64,000 nt of DNA from Chaetoceros tenuissimus (Eukaryota > Bacillariophyta > Thalassiosirophyceae > Chaetocerotales > Chaetocerotaceae). The notes under the pieces are model-generated. The model saw only the letters and a list, made by a program, of their open reading frames with translations. It was not told the origin of the DNA and did no database searches. Where the stretch lies: contig BLLK01000020.1 in NCBI GenBank assembly GCA_021927905.1, forward strand, positions 1,426,001 to 1,490,000, read 5' to 3'. A program made the translations under genes and the position numbers. This document shows, piece after piece, positions 29,957 to 43,723 of the stretch (the first letter of the stretch is position 1; every line of letters begins with the position of its first letter).

Positions 29957-31303
29957 ATGTCGAAAAACAGAAGCAGTCGTACTACCGTAAGAGAGAAGTC
30001 AGATGCATCCATCATCGAGAAATACATAAGGAATGATCTCATAGGAACTACATTCCCCATTAAGCTGCACATTGCACTGAAAATCTTACACAATGAGGAG
30101 AGCGAAGATATAGTCTCCTGGATGCCTCATGGAAGATCATTCAAAATTCATAACATGCGTGTCTTCGAGGAGATCATCATGAAGAGGTTTTTTCGACAAA
30201 GCAAGATTTCTTCGTTCAGGAGGCAGTTGAATCTCTATGGCTTTCAAAGGGTCCACTATGGAAGAGACATTGGTTCGTACTACCATAGATACTTCCTCCG
30301 AGGAAAGCCTCAGCTGGCAAAGCATATTACGAGAGAAAGCTGTACAATGCAGCAGATGTACAACCACCAGCGACGGCAACAACAAGAAGCTAGTGCTACC
30401 TGCATAGACGAGCCATACAAGCAGCAGCAGCAAGGGATGGCAGGAGGAGCAAGCACGTTTGATGTGAACCGCAGTCAAGACTTTTATGATATGCCGTACA
30501 TGGGGTCTGTAAACGACATTGATATGGTCGACGCTGGTATCAGTAGCAGCAGAGGAATACCATTGCTGAGAAGCAGCAATGAAGGTGGCATAGAGGGCCA
30601 AGCTACTGTTTCGAACGTACTGAATAATGGTACATCAATGGTTCGACAGTCCGTTCGCACTTCTGATCTGCTGATGAATAATCATAACGCCAGTCACCAA
30701 GAGGCATTGCATTCTCCACTTAGATCACCTCAAGTCCAACATGAGCATGCCTTGTCGAATCTACCAGTACAAGAGCAACAAGTACAAGAGCAAGTGCAAT
30801 TACAAGAGCAGGATACTATGTCTATGTCTACCAGTGCTCTTCGTGCTGGCTATTTCCCGACGAGATCGTTGACCGCATTATCTAACAATACATCTAATAC
30901 GCCGATCATAGCTCCGACTCGGACAGGAGAAAGAGATCAGTTGACATCCTTTTCTTCGCTGCTGCCGTTGTTGTCAGCAGAGCGAATGCCTGCTTTATCT
31001 GTGGCTCTGTTGTCGTCACTATCATCATTACAACAAGGAGCTGTGTCTTCATCATTAGAATCTGACCAATCAATGCAACAACAACAACAGCAACTACAGC
31101 TATTACAACTACTCGTACTACGCCAACAGCAACTACAACAACAGCGAAGGCAATCAATGCTTCACCATATAGAGGAGCTACCGAGGATGATATCTCAAGA
31201 AGTACCTAACATGATGACTAATGCTCATAATAACAACAAGCATCAACACGAGCAGAGAGAGCGAAATGAAGGTCCTTCAGACAATCAATCACTTTGCGAA
31301 TAA
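29957..31303 (+). CDS. HSF-type transcription factor, array copy 3
   Basis: 448 aa, the shortest intact copy, from the ATG at 29957. The DNA-binding domain matches the others, with 'ALKILHNEESEDIVSWMPHGRSFKIHNM'. The linker tract is Q4 (YKQQQQGMAGG) and the C-terminal tract Q6. It shares the common middle segment with copies 2, 4 and 5, and HSF-wide residues (W in SW.PHGRSF, RRQLNLYGFQRV) are retained. Upstream it carries the standard roughly 190-bp block, so expression is expected to follow copies 1 and 4-8 rather than copy 2. Confidence 0.9.
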   Translation: MSKNRSSRTTVREKSDASIIEKYIRNDLIGTTFPIKLHIALKILHNEESEDIVSWMPHGRSFKIHNMRVFEEIIMKRFFRQSKISSFRRQLNLYGFQRVHYGRDIGSYYHRYFLRGKPQLAKHITRESCTMQQMYNHQRRQQQEASATCIDEPYKQQQQGMAGGASTFDVNRSQDFYDMPYMGSVNDIDMVDAGISSSRGIPLLRSSNEGGIEGQATVSNVLNNGTSMVRQSVRTSDLLMNNHNASHQEALHSPLRSPQVQHEHALSNLPVQEQQVQEQVQLQEQDTMSMSTSALRAGYFPTRSLTALSNNTSNTPIIAPTRTGERDQLTSFSSLLPLLSAERMPALSVALLSSLSSLQQGAVSSSLESDQSMQQQQQQLQLLQLLVLRQQQLQQQRRQSMLHHIEELPRMISQEVPNMMTNAHNNNKHQHEQRERNEGPSDNQSLCE

Positions 31304-34300
31304 TTGGAGAACAGAATATGATTTGTTGAAGCAATCATCAGTATCATTGTAGATCCTTCTTTTGTATCAGGAATGAAAATATTCATTGATATATCATTCT
31401 TGTTTCTTTTGTATTGTTGTCGGTGTTAAAAGATGATTCTCGAGCTTCATTCGACTGTTCAATGTGATTCCATAAATGAGCATTGAGGATCTATGCTACT
31501 GTCTAGCTTACAATCAGTAGGAATGATGCTTGCTTGCTTGCTTGGCTGTTTATTTGGTTGTATTGTTCTCGGATATTATCGTAATATGTTCGGAGATGAT
31601 GAATGGAGTTGCGTTATAAAGACGGAAGTACTACGAAAGATAAAAATGAAAAGGCATAGAAAACGCATTAGAACACCATTGTGAATGCGGAATATATTGT
31701 TCATCATCAGAAGTACGAAAGACAAGAAAAATGAAGGAAAAGTAAAAGGCATTAAACTACCATGGTGAATGTTGAATATGTTGTACATCATCGGTATGAT
31801 ACTAATGTGAATGTGTTGGAGTGCTAACAGAATTCAAAATGTCCTTTTGTGTGTAAGTAGCATCGTGAAAAAGGTAAACGCTCTACGCCATACCAATCGA
31901 TGATGTCATGTTTGGTGATCATAGTATGTACAGCTGACTCTTCTGTACAGTATGGTACCTACCTACTAGTATTATGTGGAGGTATTCCTACCATGCGGTG
32001 TGTCTCACTGTTGTGATGATTCATGTCAAAAAATGATTGACGAATACTTTCCTCTGATGACTGATGACACGTATTTGGATATGGGAAAAGACACCATGTG
32101 TAACTTTTTGTAGCTATAGCTATCGATAGTTGCTACGGGAGCAGAAACATGCAACTAGCAGCCAGTTTTAACATTATTACTACGACGAAAAAATAGCAGC
32201 AAGTAAGATCGCCGTTGAGGTTCTTTTCGTTAGCTAGTAGCTGACAATTGCTTAGAAAGAAGGATCGTCCTCTTTGCTACCTACTAGAGGCCTAAGGAGC
32301 AACGAAAAAATTAGTAGCTAGGAGCTAGTAATGTTACTAAATCCTCGTTAGATTGCTCGAGAAGGAGGAAACAAGCAAACAACAACAAAAATGTAGAAGA
32401 ACCTAAATGTAGTACACTTCTAGACTTCTTCTTTAAAAATAAAATCAGCCAAGTCATAATTACTAGTAACCGCTTGTCATCAGCAAGCAAGCAAGAATAC
32501 TTATTCCTTGCTTAGTAGTGTAGTCGGTTCATCAGATTCAATCATCTCCTTTTATAGCAATCGCTCTTCAGTTGTGATACTCCTTATTGCTTGGAACAAA
32601 TTCTTGCTCCCATAGCACGGAACGAAGTCAAGTTGTTACAAGAATATCATCCTCATCTCGTCGGCACGAAGACTCGAGGATAATACTGCTAAGGAGTGCT
32701 ACCACGTGACTACTTAGCAAGCATACAAACTCATGTCCTAGAAGACTAGTAACTAGTAATATTTGTTAACAAGAAGTACATCACTTCGCTCTTCTCGTCA
32801 AAATTGTAGCCAAATAATTGATGATGTAGAATCCTTGTACCGTCTATGTTGCTTGTTTTCTCAACACTTTCAATGCAGCTCCTATCTCACAATGATCATT
32901 TGCTTTGCTTTTCCATCAATCCATCGTTTCTGTCACTTTCCTCACGATATCAAAATCATGGCATCCTCCAACATTCCTCAAGATTGATACCATATGATGC
33001 AATACAACAATACGATACTTACTACCGTCAGACAACAACAAGATCGCAGTACCAGACACACAAGCCTCTTGCAGCTGAACGATGATAGCTACGTACTACC
33101 ACAGAAACATTTCTGAGCAACTTGAATCTAACAACTCTAACTTTCATACCCCTACGATGAGTAGTGAGTACCGTACTATCTTGCTGATGCATACATAATC
33201 GACCGGCTCTTCAGTGTTGAAGCGAATGCAAGGATCTTGAATTGGCGCCGACGAGGATTTTTCAAGGCCTCCTAGGAGCTCGTTACAAGAATTCACAACC
33301 ACGAGCGTCTATTTGGTAGCAACGGCCTTACTTGCTGTTTCAAGAAGTACAAGACGGACGATAAGGACGAGTTGGTAGTCCGTTTCGAGCGAGTATTCCT
33401 CGAGGCAGCATGATCTTTACCATCTTGCAACTTTGATCACTTACTTTGCTTGCATTTCCTTGCTTGTTGTTTGGACGTGGTGATAGGTCGTGGCGCGCAA
33501 TCAGTGCTTTTGTGATGTGATGATATTATGATGTCCGATCCTTGATCCTTGATCCTTGATCGGGCACTGCTGGTCTGATCTGTTTACGTATGACTGACTG
33601 CATTTGGTTGTATAATATAAGAAGTAGGATGGCTGGTTTCATCCCATCCTTCATCACAGCATGATAGCATGATATCCTTATCTTGGTTTGGAGAGGAAGG
33701 CGTGAGTGGTGAGTCATCGTCTACAGCCATCCAACCATGGGTTTGCTACTCATAATGCTGGCTTTCTTAGTAAGGCTTCCTTGCGATCACCACCCATCCA
33801 CCACTATCATATCTTGTTTGCTCTTTCCCTGTGTAGTTTTGATTGAATGGATAAGAGATAAGAGGTAGGCATTCTACTTCCTTCCATTGAGGTAAATTGT
33901 CAAGTGCGGGTCATGGTGTTGGTAGTTGTCCTTCCAGATCATACCGTACATATGTCTATGTACACCACCCATTTCAACGGAAACAGCCGTGTAGGTAAAA
34001 AGTTGTTTAGGCCTCTTCGTGTCTGTTGAAAATTCAATTATCTTTTGGAACGTAAACGTAATGATTTCTCTCAACCTCCTTTACATAGAGAAATGTTACA
34101 TCTACAAAGAGGGATCACTCCTTTACAAAAATGTAGCATTGATCAATGTCCTCCAATCAATGCTGGTGGTAATTATAGTATTTTTCACTACGACAATGGG
34201 AATATTTGAGAGCGATGGTCTTGACAATCAACGATTACTCCTCAACGGACAAAACGGGATTGATTACGGTAAAATGAACACCTCTTCCGATATTTTTTCA

Positions 34301-34561
34301 GTTTTTGCAGAAACGTACAAAGAAGATGAATTTGTTCCCTTGTCATGTGAAATAACCTTAGCTACATCGTAAAACCATCTCATGCCCCACATTCAAATCA
34401 AGGAAATAGGAGCAAAATCACATGACTAGCTACGGACTTTAACAAAACAGATTGTAGTAAACATATCTTCTACAGAAGCTAGCAGATTCTCAATCACGAC
34501 GACAAAAGTTGAAACGAAGTCCTCCGCAATCACTAGCGTCGGTGAAAAGTGAAGCATCTTG
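31304..34561 (+). repeat. Array spacer 3
   Basis: Micro-ORF at 31523-31684, post-gene duplication, unit start near 32885. The conserved TAG-containing frame is broken here by an insertion (MSSEYRTILLMHT-stop near 33158). Nearly identical to spacers 4 and 5. Confidence 0.8.
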
Positions 34562-35854
34562 ATGTCGAAAAACAGAAGCAGTCGTACTACCGTAAGAGAG
34601 AAGTCAGATGCATCCATCATCGAGAAATACAAAAGGAATGATCTCACAGGAACTACATTCCCCATTAAGCTGCACATTGCACTGAAAATCTTACACAATG
34701 AGAAGAGCGAAGATGTAGTCTCCTGGATGCCTCATGGAAGATCATTCAAAGTTCATAGCATGCGTGTCTTCGAGGAGATCATCATGAAGAGGTTTTTTCG
34801 ACAAAGCAAGATTTCTTCGTTCAGGAGGCAGTTGAATCTCTATGGCTTTCAAAGGGTCCACTATGGAAGAGACATTGGTTCGTACTACCATAGATACTTC
34901 CTCCGAGGAAAGCCTCAGCTGGCAAAGCATATTACGAGAGAAAGCTGTACGAGGATGCAGCAGATGTACAACCACCAGCGACGGCAACAACAAGAAGCTA
35001 GTGCTACCTGCAAAGATGAGCCACAGCAGCAGCAAGGGATGGCAGGAGGAGCAAGCACGTTTGATGTGAACCGCAGTCAAGACTTTTATGATATGCCCTA
35101 CATGGGGTCTGTAAACGACATTGATATGGTCGACGCTGGTATCAGTAGCAGCAGAGGAATACCATTGCTGAGAAGCAGCAATGAAGGTGGCATAGAGGGC
35201 CAAGCTACTGTTTCGAACGTACTGAATAATGGTACATCAATGGTTCGACAGTCCGTTCGCACTTCTGATCTGCTGATGAATCATCATAACGCCAGTCACC
35301 AAGAGGCATTGCATTCTCCACTTAGATCACCTCAAGTCCAACATGAGCATGCCTTGTCGAATCTACCAGTACAAGAGCAACAAGTACAAGAGCAAGTGCA
35401 ATTACAAGAGCAGGATACTATGTCTATGTCTACCAGTGCTCTTCGTGCTGGCTATTTCCCGACGAGATCGTTGACCGCATTATCTAACAATACATCTAAT
35501 ACGCCTCATAGCTCCGACTCGGCCAGTTGACATCAGCAGAGCGAATGCCTGCTTTATCTGTGGCTCTGTTGTCGTCACTATCATCATTACAACAAGGAGC
35601 TGTGTCTTCATCATTAGAAGACCAATCAATGCAACAACAACAACAGCAAACAGCTATTACAACTACTCGTACTACGCCAACAGCAACTACAACAACAACG
35701 AAGGCAATCAATGCTTCACCATATAGAGGAGCTACCGAGGATGATATCTCAAGAAGTACCTAACATGATGACTAATGCTCATAACAACAAGCATCAACAC
35801 GAGCAGAGAGAGCGAAATGAAGGTCCTTCAGACAATCAATCACTTTGCGAATAA
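34562..35854 (+). pseudogene. HSF array copy 4, truncated after the DNA-binding domain
   Basis: The ATG at 34562 opens a normal HSF DNA-binding domain and middle segment, but the frame stops at TGA 35528-35530 after 322 aa. Compared with copy 5, the region 35503-35800 has several deletions and almost no substitutions: 2 bp in 'ACGCC(GA)TCATAG', about 14 bp after 'GACTCGG', 27 bp after 'TTGACATC', 3 bp at 'GAA(TCT)GACC', and loss in the CAA tract. The deletions sum to a multiple of three, so the final codons and stop (35852-35854) return to frame but are not reached. The product would bind DNA but lack the Q/L-rich C-terminus; it could be a pseudogene or a repressor-like short form. An assembly error is possible. 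Confidence 0.75.
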
Positions 35855-38800
35855 TTGGAGAACAGAATATGATTTGTTGAAGCAATCATCAGTATCACTG
35901 TAGATCCTTCTTTTGTATCAGGAATGAAAATATTCATTGATATATCATTCTTGTTTCTTTTGTATTGTTGTCGGTGTTAAAAGATGATTCTCGAGCTTCA
36001 TTCGACTGTTCAATGTGATTCCATAAATGAGCATTGAGGATCTATGCTACTGTCTAGCTTACAATCAGTAGGAATGATGCTTGCTTGCTTGCTTGGCTGT
36101 TTATTTGGTTGTATTGTTCTCGGATATCATCGTAATATGTTCGGAGATGATGAATGGAGTTGCGTTATAAAGACGGAAGTACTACGAAAGATAAAAATGA
36201 AAAGGCATAGAAAACGCATTAGAACACCATTGTGAATGCGGAATATATTGTTCATCATCAGAAGTACGAAAGACAAGAAAAATGAAGGAAAAAGGAAAGG
36301 CATTAAACTACCATGGTGAATGTTGAATATGTTGTACATCATCGGTATGATACTAATGTGAATGTGTTGGAGTGCTAACAGAATTCAAAATGTCCTTTTG
36401 TGTGTAAGTAGCATCGTGAAAAAGGTAAACGCTCTACGCCATACCAATCGATGATGTCATGTTTGGTGATCATAGTATGTACAGCTGACTCTTCTGTACA
36501 GTATGGTACCTACCTACTAGTATTATGTGGAGGTATTCCTACCATGCGGTGTGTCTCACTGTTGTGATGATTCATGTCAAAAAATGATTGACGAATACTT
36601 TCCTCTGATGACTGATGACACGTATTTGGATATGGGAAAAGACACCATGTGTAACTTTGTAGCTATAGCTATCGATAGTTGCTACGGGAGCAGAAACATG
36701 CAACTAGCAGCCAGTTTTAACATTATTACTACGACGAAAAAATAGCAGCAAGTAAGATCGCCGTTGAGGTTCTTTTCGTTAGCTAGTAGCTGACAATTGC
36801 TTAGAAAGAAGGATCGTCCTCTTTGCTACCTACTAGAGGCCTAAGGAGCAACGAAAAAATTAGTAGCTAGGAGCTAGTAATGTTACTAAATCCTCGTTAG
36901 ATTGCTCGAGAAGGAGGAAACAAGCAAACAACAACAAAAATGTAGAAGAACCTAAATGTAGTACACTTCTAGACTTCTTCTTTAAAAATAAAATCAGCCA
37001 AGTCATAATTACTAGTAACCGCTTGTCATCAGCAAGCAAGCAAGAATACTTATTCCTTGCTTAGTAGTGTAGTCGGTTCATCAGATTCAATCATCTCCTT
37101 TTATAGCAATCGCTCTTCAGTTGTGATACTCCTTATTGCTTGGAACAAATTCTTGCTCCCATAGCACGGAACGAAGTCAAGTTGTTACAAGAATATCATC
37201 CTCATCTCGTCGGCACGAAGACTCGAGGATAATACTGCTAAGGAGTGCTACCACGTGACTACTTAGCAAGCATACAAACTCATGTCCTAGAAGACTAGTA
37301 ACTAGTAATATTTGTTAACAAGAAGTACATCACTTCGCTCTTCTCGTCAAAATTGTAGCCAAATAATTGATGATGTAGAATCCTTGTACCGTCTATGTTG
37401 CTTGTTTTCTCAACACTTTCAATGCAGCTCCTATCTCACAATGATCATTTGCTTTGCTTTTCCATCAATCCATCGTTTCTGTCACTTTCCTCACGATATC
37501 AAAATCATGGCATCCTCCAACATTCCTCAAGATTGATACCATATGATGCAATACAACAATACGATACTTACTACCGTCAGACAACAACAAGATCGCAGTA
37601 CCAGACACACAAGCCTCTTGCAGCTGAACGATGATAGCTACGTACTACCACAGAAACATTTCTGAGCAACTTGAATCTAACAACTCTAACTTTCATACCC
37701 CTACGATGAGTAGTGAGTACCGTACTATCTTGCTGATGCATACATAATCGACCGGCTCTTCAGTGTTGAAGCGAATGCAAGGATCTTGAATTGGCGCCGA
37801 CGAGGATTTTTCAAGGCCTCCTAGGAGCTCGTTACAAGAATTCACAACCACGAGCGTCTATTTGGTAGCAACGGCCTTACTTGCTGTTTCAAGAAGTACA
37901 AGACGGACGATAAGGACGAGTTGGTAGTCCGTTTCGAGCGAGTATTCCTCGAGGCAGCATGATCTTTACCATCTTGCAACTTTGATCACTTACTTTGCTT
38001 GCATTTCCTTGCTTGTTGTTTGGACGTGGTGATAGGTCGTGGCGCGCAATCAGTGCTTTTGTGATGTGATGATATTATGATGTCCGATCCTTGATCCTTG
38101 ATCCTTGATCGGGCACTGCTGGTCTGATCTGTTTACGTATGACTGACTGCATTTGGTTGTATAATATAAGAAGTAGGATGGCTGGTTTCATCCCATCCTT
38201 CATCACAGCATGATAGCATGATATCCTTATCTTGGTTTGGAGAGGAAGGCGTGAGTGGTGAGTCATCGTCTACAGCCATCCAACCATGGGTTTGCTACTC
38301 ATAATGCTGGCTTTCTTAGTAAGGCTTCCTTGCGATCACCACCCATCCACCACTATCATATCTTGTTTGCTCTTTCCCTGTGTAGTTTTGATTGAATGGA
38401 TAAGAGATAAGAGGTAGGCATTCTACTTCCTTCCATTGAGGTAAATTGTCAAGTGCGGGTCATGGTGTTGGTAGTTGTCCTTCCAGATCATACCGTACAT
38501 ATGTCTATATGTACACCACCCATTTCAACGGAAACAGCCGTGTAGGTAAAAAGTTGTTTAGGCCTCTTCGTGTCTGTTGAAAATTCAATTATCTTTTGGA
38601 ACGTAAACGTAATGATTTCTCTCAACCTCCTTTACATAGAGAAATGTTACATCTACAAAGAGGGATCACTCCTTTACAAAAATGTAGCATTGATCAATGT
38701 CCTCCAATCAATGCTGGTGGTAATTATAGTATTTTTCACTACGACAATGGGAATATTTGAGAGCGATGGTCTTGACAATCAACGATTACTCCTCAACGGA

Positions 38801-39112
38801 CAAAACGGGATTGATTACGGTAAAATGAACACCTCTTCCGATATTTTTTCAGTTTTTGCAGAAACGTACAAAGAAGATGAATTTGTTCCCTTGTCATGTG
38901 AAATAACCTTAGCTACATCGTAAAACCATCTCATGCCCCACATTCAAATCAAGGAAATAGGAGCAAAATCACATGACTAGCTACGGACTTTAACAAAACA
39001 GATTGTAGTAAACATATCTTCTACAGAAGCTAGCAGATTCTCAATCACGACGACAAAAGTTGAAACGAAGTCCTCCGCAATCACTAGCGTCGGTGAAAAG
39101 TGAAGCATCTTG
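35855..39112 (+). repeat. Array spacer 4
   Basis: Nearly identical to spacer 3, including the broken conserved frame. Micro-ORF at 36074-36235, unit start near 37434. Confidence 0.8.
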
Positions 39113-40229
39113 ATGTCGAAAAACAGAAGCAGTCGTACTACCGTAAGAGAGAAGTCAGATGCATCCATCATCGAGAAATACAAAAGGAATGATCTCACAG
39201 GAACTACATTCCCCATTAAGCTGCACATTGCACTGAAAATCTTACACAATGAGAAGAGCGAAGATGTAGTCTCCTGGATGCCTCATGGAAGATCATTCAA
39301 AGTTCATAGCATGCGTGTCTTCGAGGAGATCATCATGAAGAGGTTTTTTCGACAAAGCAAGATTTCTTCGTTCAGGAGGCAGTTGAATCTCTATGGCTTT
39401 CAAAGGGTCCACTATGGAAGAGACATTGGTTCGTACTACCATAGATACTTCCTCCGAGGAAAGCCTCAGCTGGCAAAGCATATTACGAGAGAAAGCTGTA
39501 CGAGGATGCAGCAGATGTACAACCACCAGCGACGGCAACAACAAGAAGCTAGTGCTACCTGCAAAGATGAGCCACAGCAGCAGCAAGGGATGGCAGGAGG
39601 AGCAAGCACGTTTGATGTGAACCGCAGTCAAGACTTTTATGATATGCCCTACATGGGGTCTGTAAACGACATTGATATGGTCGACGCTGGTATCAGTAGC
39701 AGCAGAGGAATACCATTGCTGAGAAGCAGCAATGAAGGTGGCATAGAGGGCCAAGCTACTGTTTCGAACGTACTGAATAATGGTACATCAATGGTTCGAC
39801 AGTCCGTTCGCACTTCTGATCTGCTGATGAATCATCATAACGCCAGTCACCAAGAGGCATTGCATTCTCCACTTAGATCACCTCAAGTCCAACATGAGCA
39901 TGCCTTGTCGAATCTACCAGTACAAGAGCAACAAGTACAAGAGCAAGTGCAATTACAAGAGCAGGATACTATGTCTATGTCTACCAGTGCTCTTCGTGCT
40001 GGCTATTTCCCGACGAGATCGTTGACCGCATTATCTAACAATACATCTAATACGCCGATCATAGCTCCGACTCGGACAGGAGAAAGAGATCAGTTGACAT
40101 CCTTTTCTTCGTTGCTGCCGTTGTTGTCAGCAGAGCGAATGCCTGCTTTATCTGTGGCTCTGTTGTCGTCACTATCATCATTACAACAAGGAGCTGTGTC
40201 TTCATCATTAGAATCTGACCAATCAATGC

Positions 40230-40260
<31 letters not shown>

Positions 40261-40474
40261 GCAACAACAGCTATTACAACTACTCGTACTACGCCAACAG
40301 CAACTACAACAACAACGAAGGCAATCAATGCTTCACCATATAGAGGAGCTACCGAGGATGATATCTCAAGAAGTACCTAACATGATGACTAATGCTCATA
40401 ATGGCAACAAGCATCAACACGAGCAGAGAGAGCGAAATGAAGGTCCTTCAGACAATCAATCACTTTGCGAATAA
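39113..40474 (+). CDS. HSF-type transcription factor, array copy 5 (longest polyQ)
   Basis: 453 aa from the ATG at 39113. N-terminal and middle parts are almost identical to copy 4 ('HNEKSEDVVSWMPHGRSFKVHSM', 'RESCTRMQQMY', linker 'DEPQQQQGMAGG' without YK). Unlike copy 4 the C-terminus is complete. Its glutamine tract is the longest of the array, Q14 encoded mostly by pure CAA (40229-40270), followed by LLQLLVLRQQQLQQQRR. Long pure CAA/CAG runs mutate by slippage, so length may differ between alleles. HSF core residues are intact. Confidence 0.9.
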
Positions 40475-43400
40475 TTGGAGAACAGAATATGATTTGTTGA
40501 AGCAATCATCAGTATCACTGTAGATCCTTCTTTTGTATCAGGAATGAAAATATTCATTGATATATCATTCTTGTTTCTTTTGTATTGTTGTCGGTGTTAA
40601 AAGATGATTCTCGAGCTTCATTCGACTGTTCAATGTGATTCCATAAATGAGCATTGAGGATCTATGCTACTGTCTAGCTTACAATCAGTAGGAATGATGC
40701 TTGCTTGCTTGCTTGGCTGTTTATTTGGTTGTATTGTTCTCAGATATCATCGTAATATGTTCGGAGATGATGAATGGAGTTGCGTTATAAAGACTAAAGT
40801 ACTACGAAAGATAAAAATGAAAAGGCATAGAAAACGCATTAGAACACCATTGTGAATGCGGAATATATTGTTCATCATCAGAAGTACGAAAGACAAGAAA
40901 AATGAAGGAAAAGTAAAAGGCATTAAACTACCATGGTGAATGTTGAATATGTTGTACATCATCGGTATGATACTAATGTGAATGTGTTGGAGTGCTCACA
41001 GAATTCAAAATGTCCTTTTGTGTGTAAGTAGCATCGTGAAAAAGGTAAACGCTCTACGCCATACCAATCGATGATGTCATGTTTGGTGACCATAGTATGT
41101 ACAGCTGACTCTTCTGTACAGTATGGTACCTACCTACTAGTATTATGTGGAGGTATTCCTACCATGCGGTGTGTCTCACTGTTGTGATGATTCATGTCAA
41201 AAAATGATTGACGAATACTTTCCTCTGATGACTGATGACACGTATTTGGATATGGGAAAAGACACCATGTGTAACTTTGTAGCTATAGCTATCGATAGTT
41301 GCTACGGGAGCAGAAACATGCAACTAGCAGCCAGTTTTAACATTATTACTACGACGAAAAAATAGCAGCAAGTAAGATCGCCGTTGAGGTTCTTTTCGTT
41401 AGCTAGTAGCTGACAATTGCTTAGAAAGAAGGATCGTCCTCTTTGCTACCTACTAGAGGCCTAAGGAGCAACGAAAAAATTAGTAGCTAGGAGCTAGTAA
41501 TGTTACTAAATCCTCGTTAGATTGCTCGAGAAGGAGGAAACAAGCAAACAACAACAAAAATGTAGAAGAACCTAAATGTAGTACACTTCTAGACTTCTTC
41601 TTTAAAAATAAAATCAGCCAAGTCATAATTACTAGTAACCGCTTGTCATCAGCAAGCAAGCAAGAATACTTATTCCTTGCTTAGTAGTGTAGTCGGTTCA
41701 TCAGATTCAATCATCTCCTTTTATAGCAATCGCTCTTCAGTTGTGATACTCCTTATTGCTTGGAACAAATTCTTGCTCCCATAGCACGGAACGAAGTCAA
41801 GTTGTTACAAGAATATCATCCTCATCTCGTCGGCACGAAGACTCGAGGATAATACTGCTAAGGAGTGCTACCACGTGACTACTTAGCAAGCATACAAACT
41901 CATGTCCTAGAAGACTAGTAACTAGTAATATTTGTTAACAAGAAGTACATCACTTCGCTCTTCTCGTCAAAATTGTAGCCAAATAATTGATGATGTAGAA
42001 TCCTTGTACCGTCTATGTTGCTTGTTTTCTCAACACTTTCAATGCAGCTCCTATCTCACAATGATCATTTGCTTTGCTTTTCCATCAATCCATCGTTTCT
42101 GTCACTTTCCTCACGATATCAAAATCATGGCATCCTCCAACATTCCTCAAGATTGATACCATATGATGCAATACAACAATACGATACTTACTACCGTCAG
42201 ACAACAACAAGATCGCAGTACCAGACACACAAGCCTCTTGCAGCTGAACGATGATAGCTACGTACTACCACAGAAACATTTCTGAGCAACTTGAATCTAA
42301 CAACTCTAACTTTCATACCCCTACGATGAGTAGTGAGTACCGTACTATCTTGCTGATGCATACATAATCGACCGGCTCTTCAGTGTTGAAGCGAATGCAA
42401 GGATCTTGAATTGGCGCCGACGAGGATTTTTCAAGGCCTCCTAGGAGCTCGTTACAAGAATTCACAACCACGAGCGTCTATTTGGTAGCAACGGCCTTAC
42501 TTGCTGTTTCAAGAAGTACAAGACGGACGATAAGGACGAGTTGGTAGTCCGTTTCGAGCGAGTATGCCGCGAGGCAGCATGATCTTTACCATCTTGCAAC
42601 TTTGATCACTTACTTTGCTTGCATTTCCTTGCTTGTTGTTTGGACGTGGTGATAGGTCGTGGCGCGCAATCAGTGCTTTTGTGATGTGATGATATTATGA
42701 TGTCCGATCCTTGATCCTTGATCCTTGATCGGGCACTGCTGGTCTGATCTGTTTACGTATGACTGACTGCATTTGGTTGTATAATATAAGAAGTAGGATG
42801 GCTGGTTTCATCCCATCCTTCATCACAGCATGATAGCATGATATCCTTATCTTGGTTTGGAGAGGAAGGCGTGAGTGGTGAGTCATCGTCTACAGCCATC
42901 CAACCATGGGTTTGCTACTCATAATGCTGGCTTTCTTAGTAAGGCTTCCTTGCGATCACCACCCATCCACCACTATCATATCTTGTTTGCTCTTTCCCTG
43001 TGTAGTTTTGATTGAATGGATAAGAGATAAGAGGTAGGCATTCTACTTCCTTCCATTGAGGTAAATTGTCAAGTGCGGGTCATGGTGTTGGTAGTTGTCC
43101 TTCGCAGATCATACCGTACATATGTCTATATGTACACCACCCATTTCAACGGAAACAGCCGTGTAGGTAAAAAGTTGTTTAGGCCTCTTCGTGTCTGTTG
43201 AAAATTCAATTATCTTTTGGAACGTAAACGTAATGATTTCTCTCAACCTCCTTTACATAGAGAAATGTTACATCTACAAAGAGGGATCACTCCTTTACAA
43301 AAATGTAGCATTGATCAATGTCCTCCAATCAATGCTGGTGGTAATTATAGTATTTTTCACTACGACAATGGGAATATTTGAGAGCGATGGTCTTGACAAT

Positions 43401-43723
43401 CAACGATTACTCCTCAACGGACAAAACGGGATTGATTACGGTAAAATGAACACCTCTTCCGATATTTTTTCAGTTTTTGCAGAAAAGTAAAGAAGATGAA
43501 TGTGTCCCCTTGTCATGTGAAATAACCTTATATCGTAAAAACATCTCATGCCCCACATTCAAATCAAGGAAATAGGAGCAAAGTCACATGACTACGGACT
43601 TTAACAAAACAGATTGTAGTAAACATATCTTCTACAGAAGCTGGCAGATTCTCAATCACGACGACAAAAGTTGAAACGAAGTCCTCCGCAATCACTAGCG
43701 TCGGTGAGAAGTGAAGCATCTTG
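40475..43723 (+). repeat. Array spacer 5
   Basis: Like spacers 3 and 4 over most of its length. The last 250 bp switch to the version found before copies 7 and 8 (shorter AGAAA(A/C)GTAAAGAAGATGAATGTG, CATGACTACGGAC without CTAG). Micro-ORF at 40694-40855. Confidence 0.8.

Noticed and set aside
34019-34372. 117-codon frame upstream of several HSF copies (…MGIFESDGLDNQRLLLNGQNG…)
   Set aside because: Starts at GTG in a nuclear gene, length changes among units through frameshifts, and composition upstream is that of AT-rich DNA; kept as spacer.
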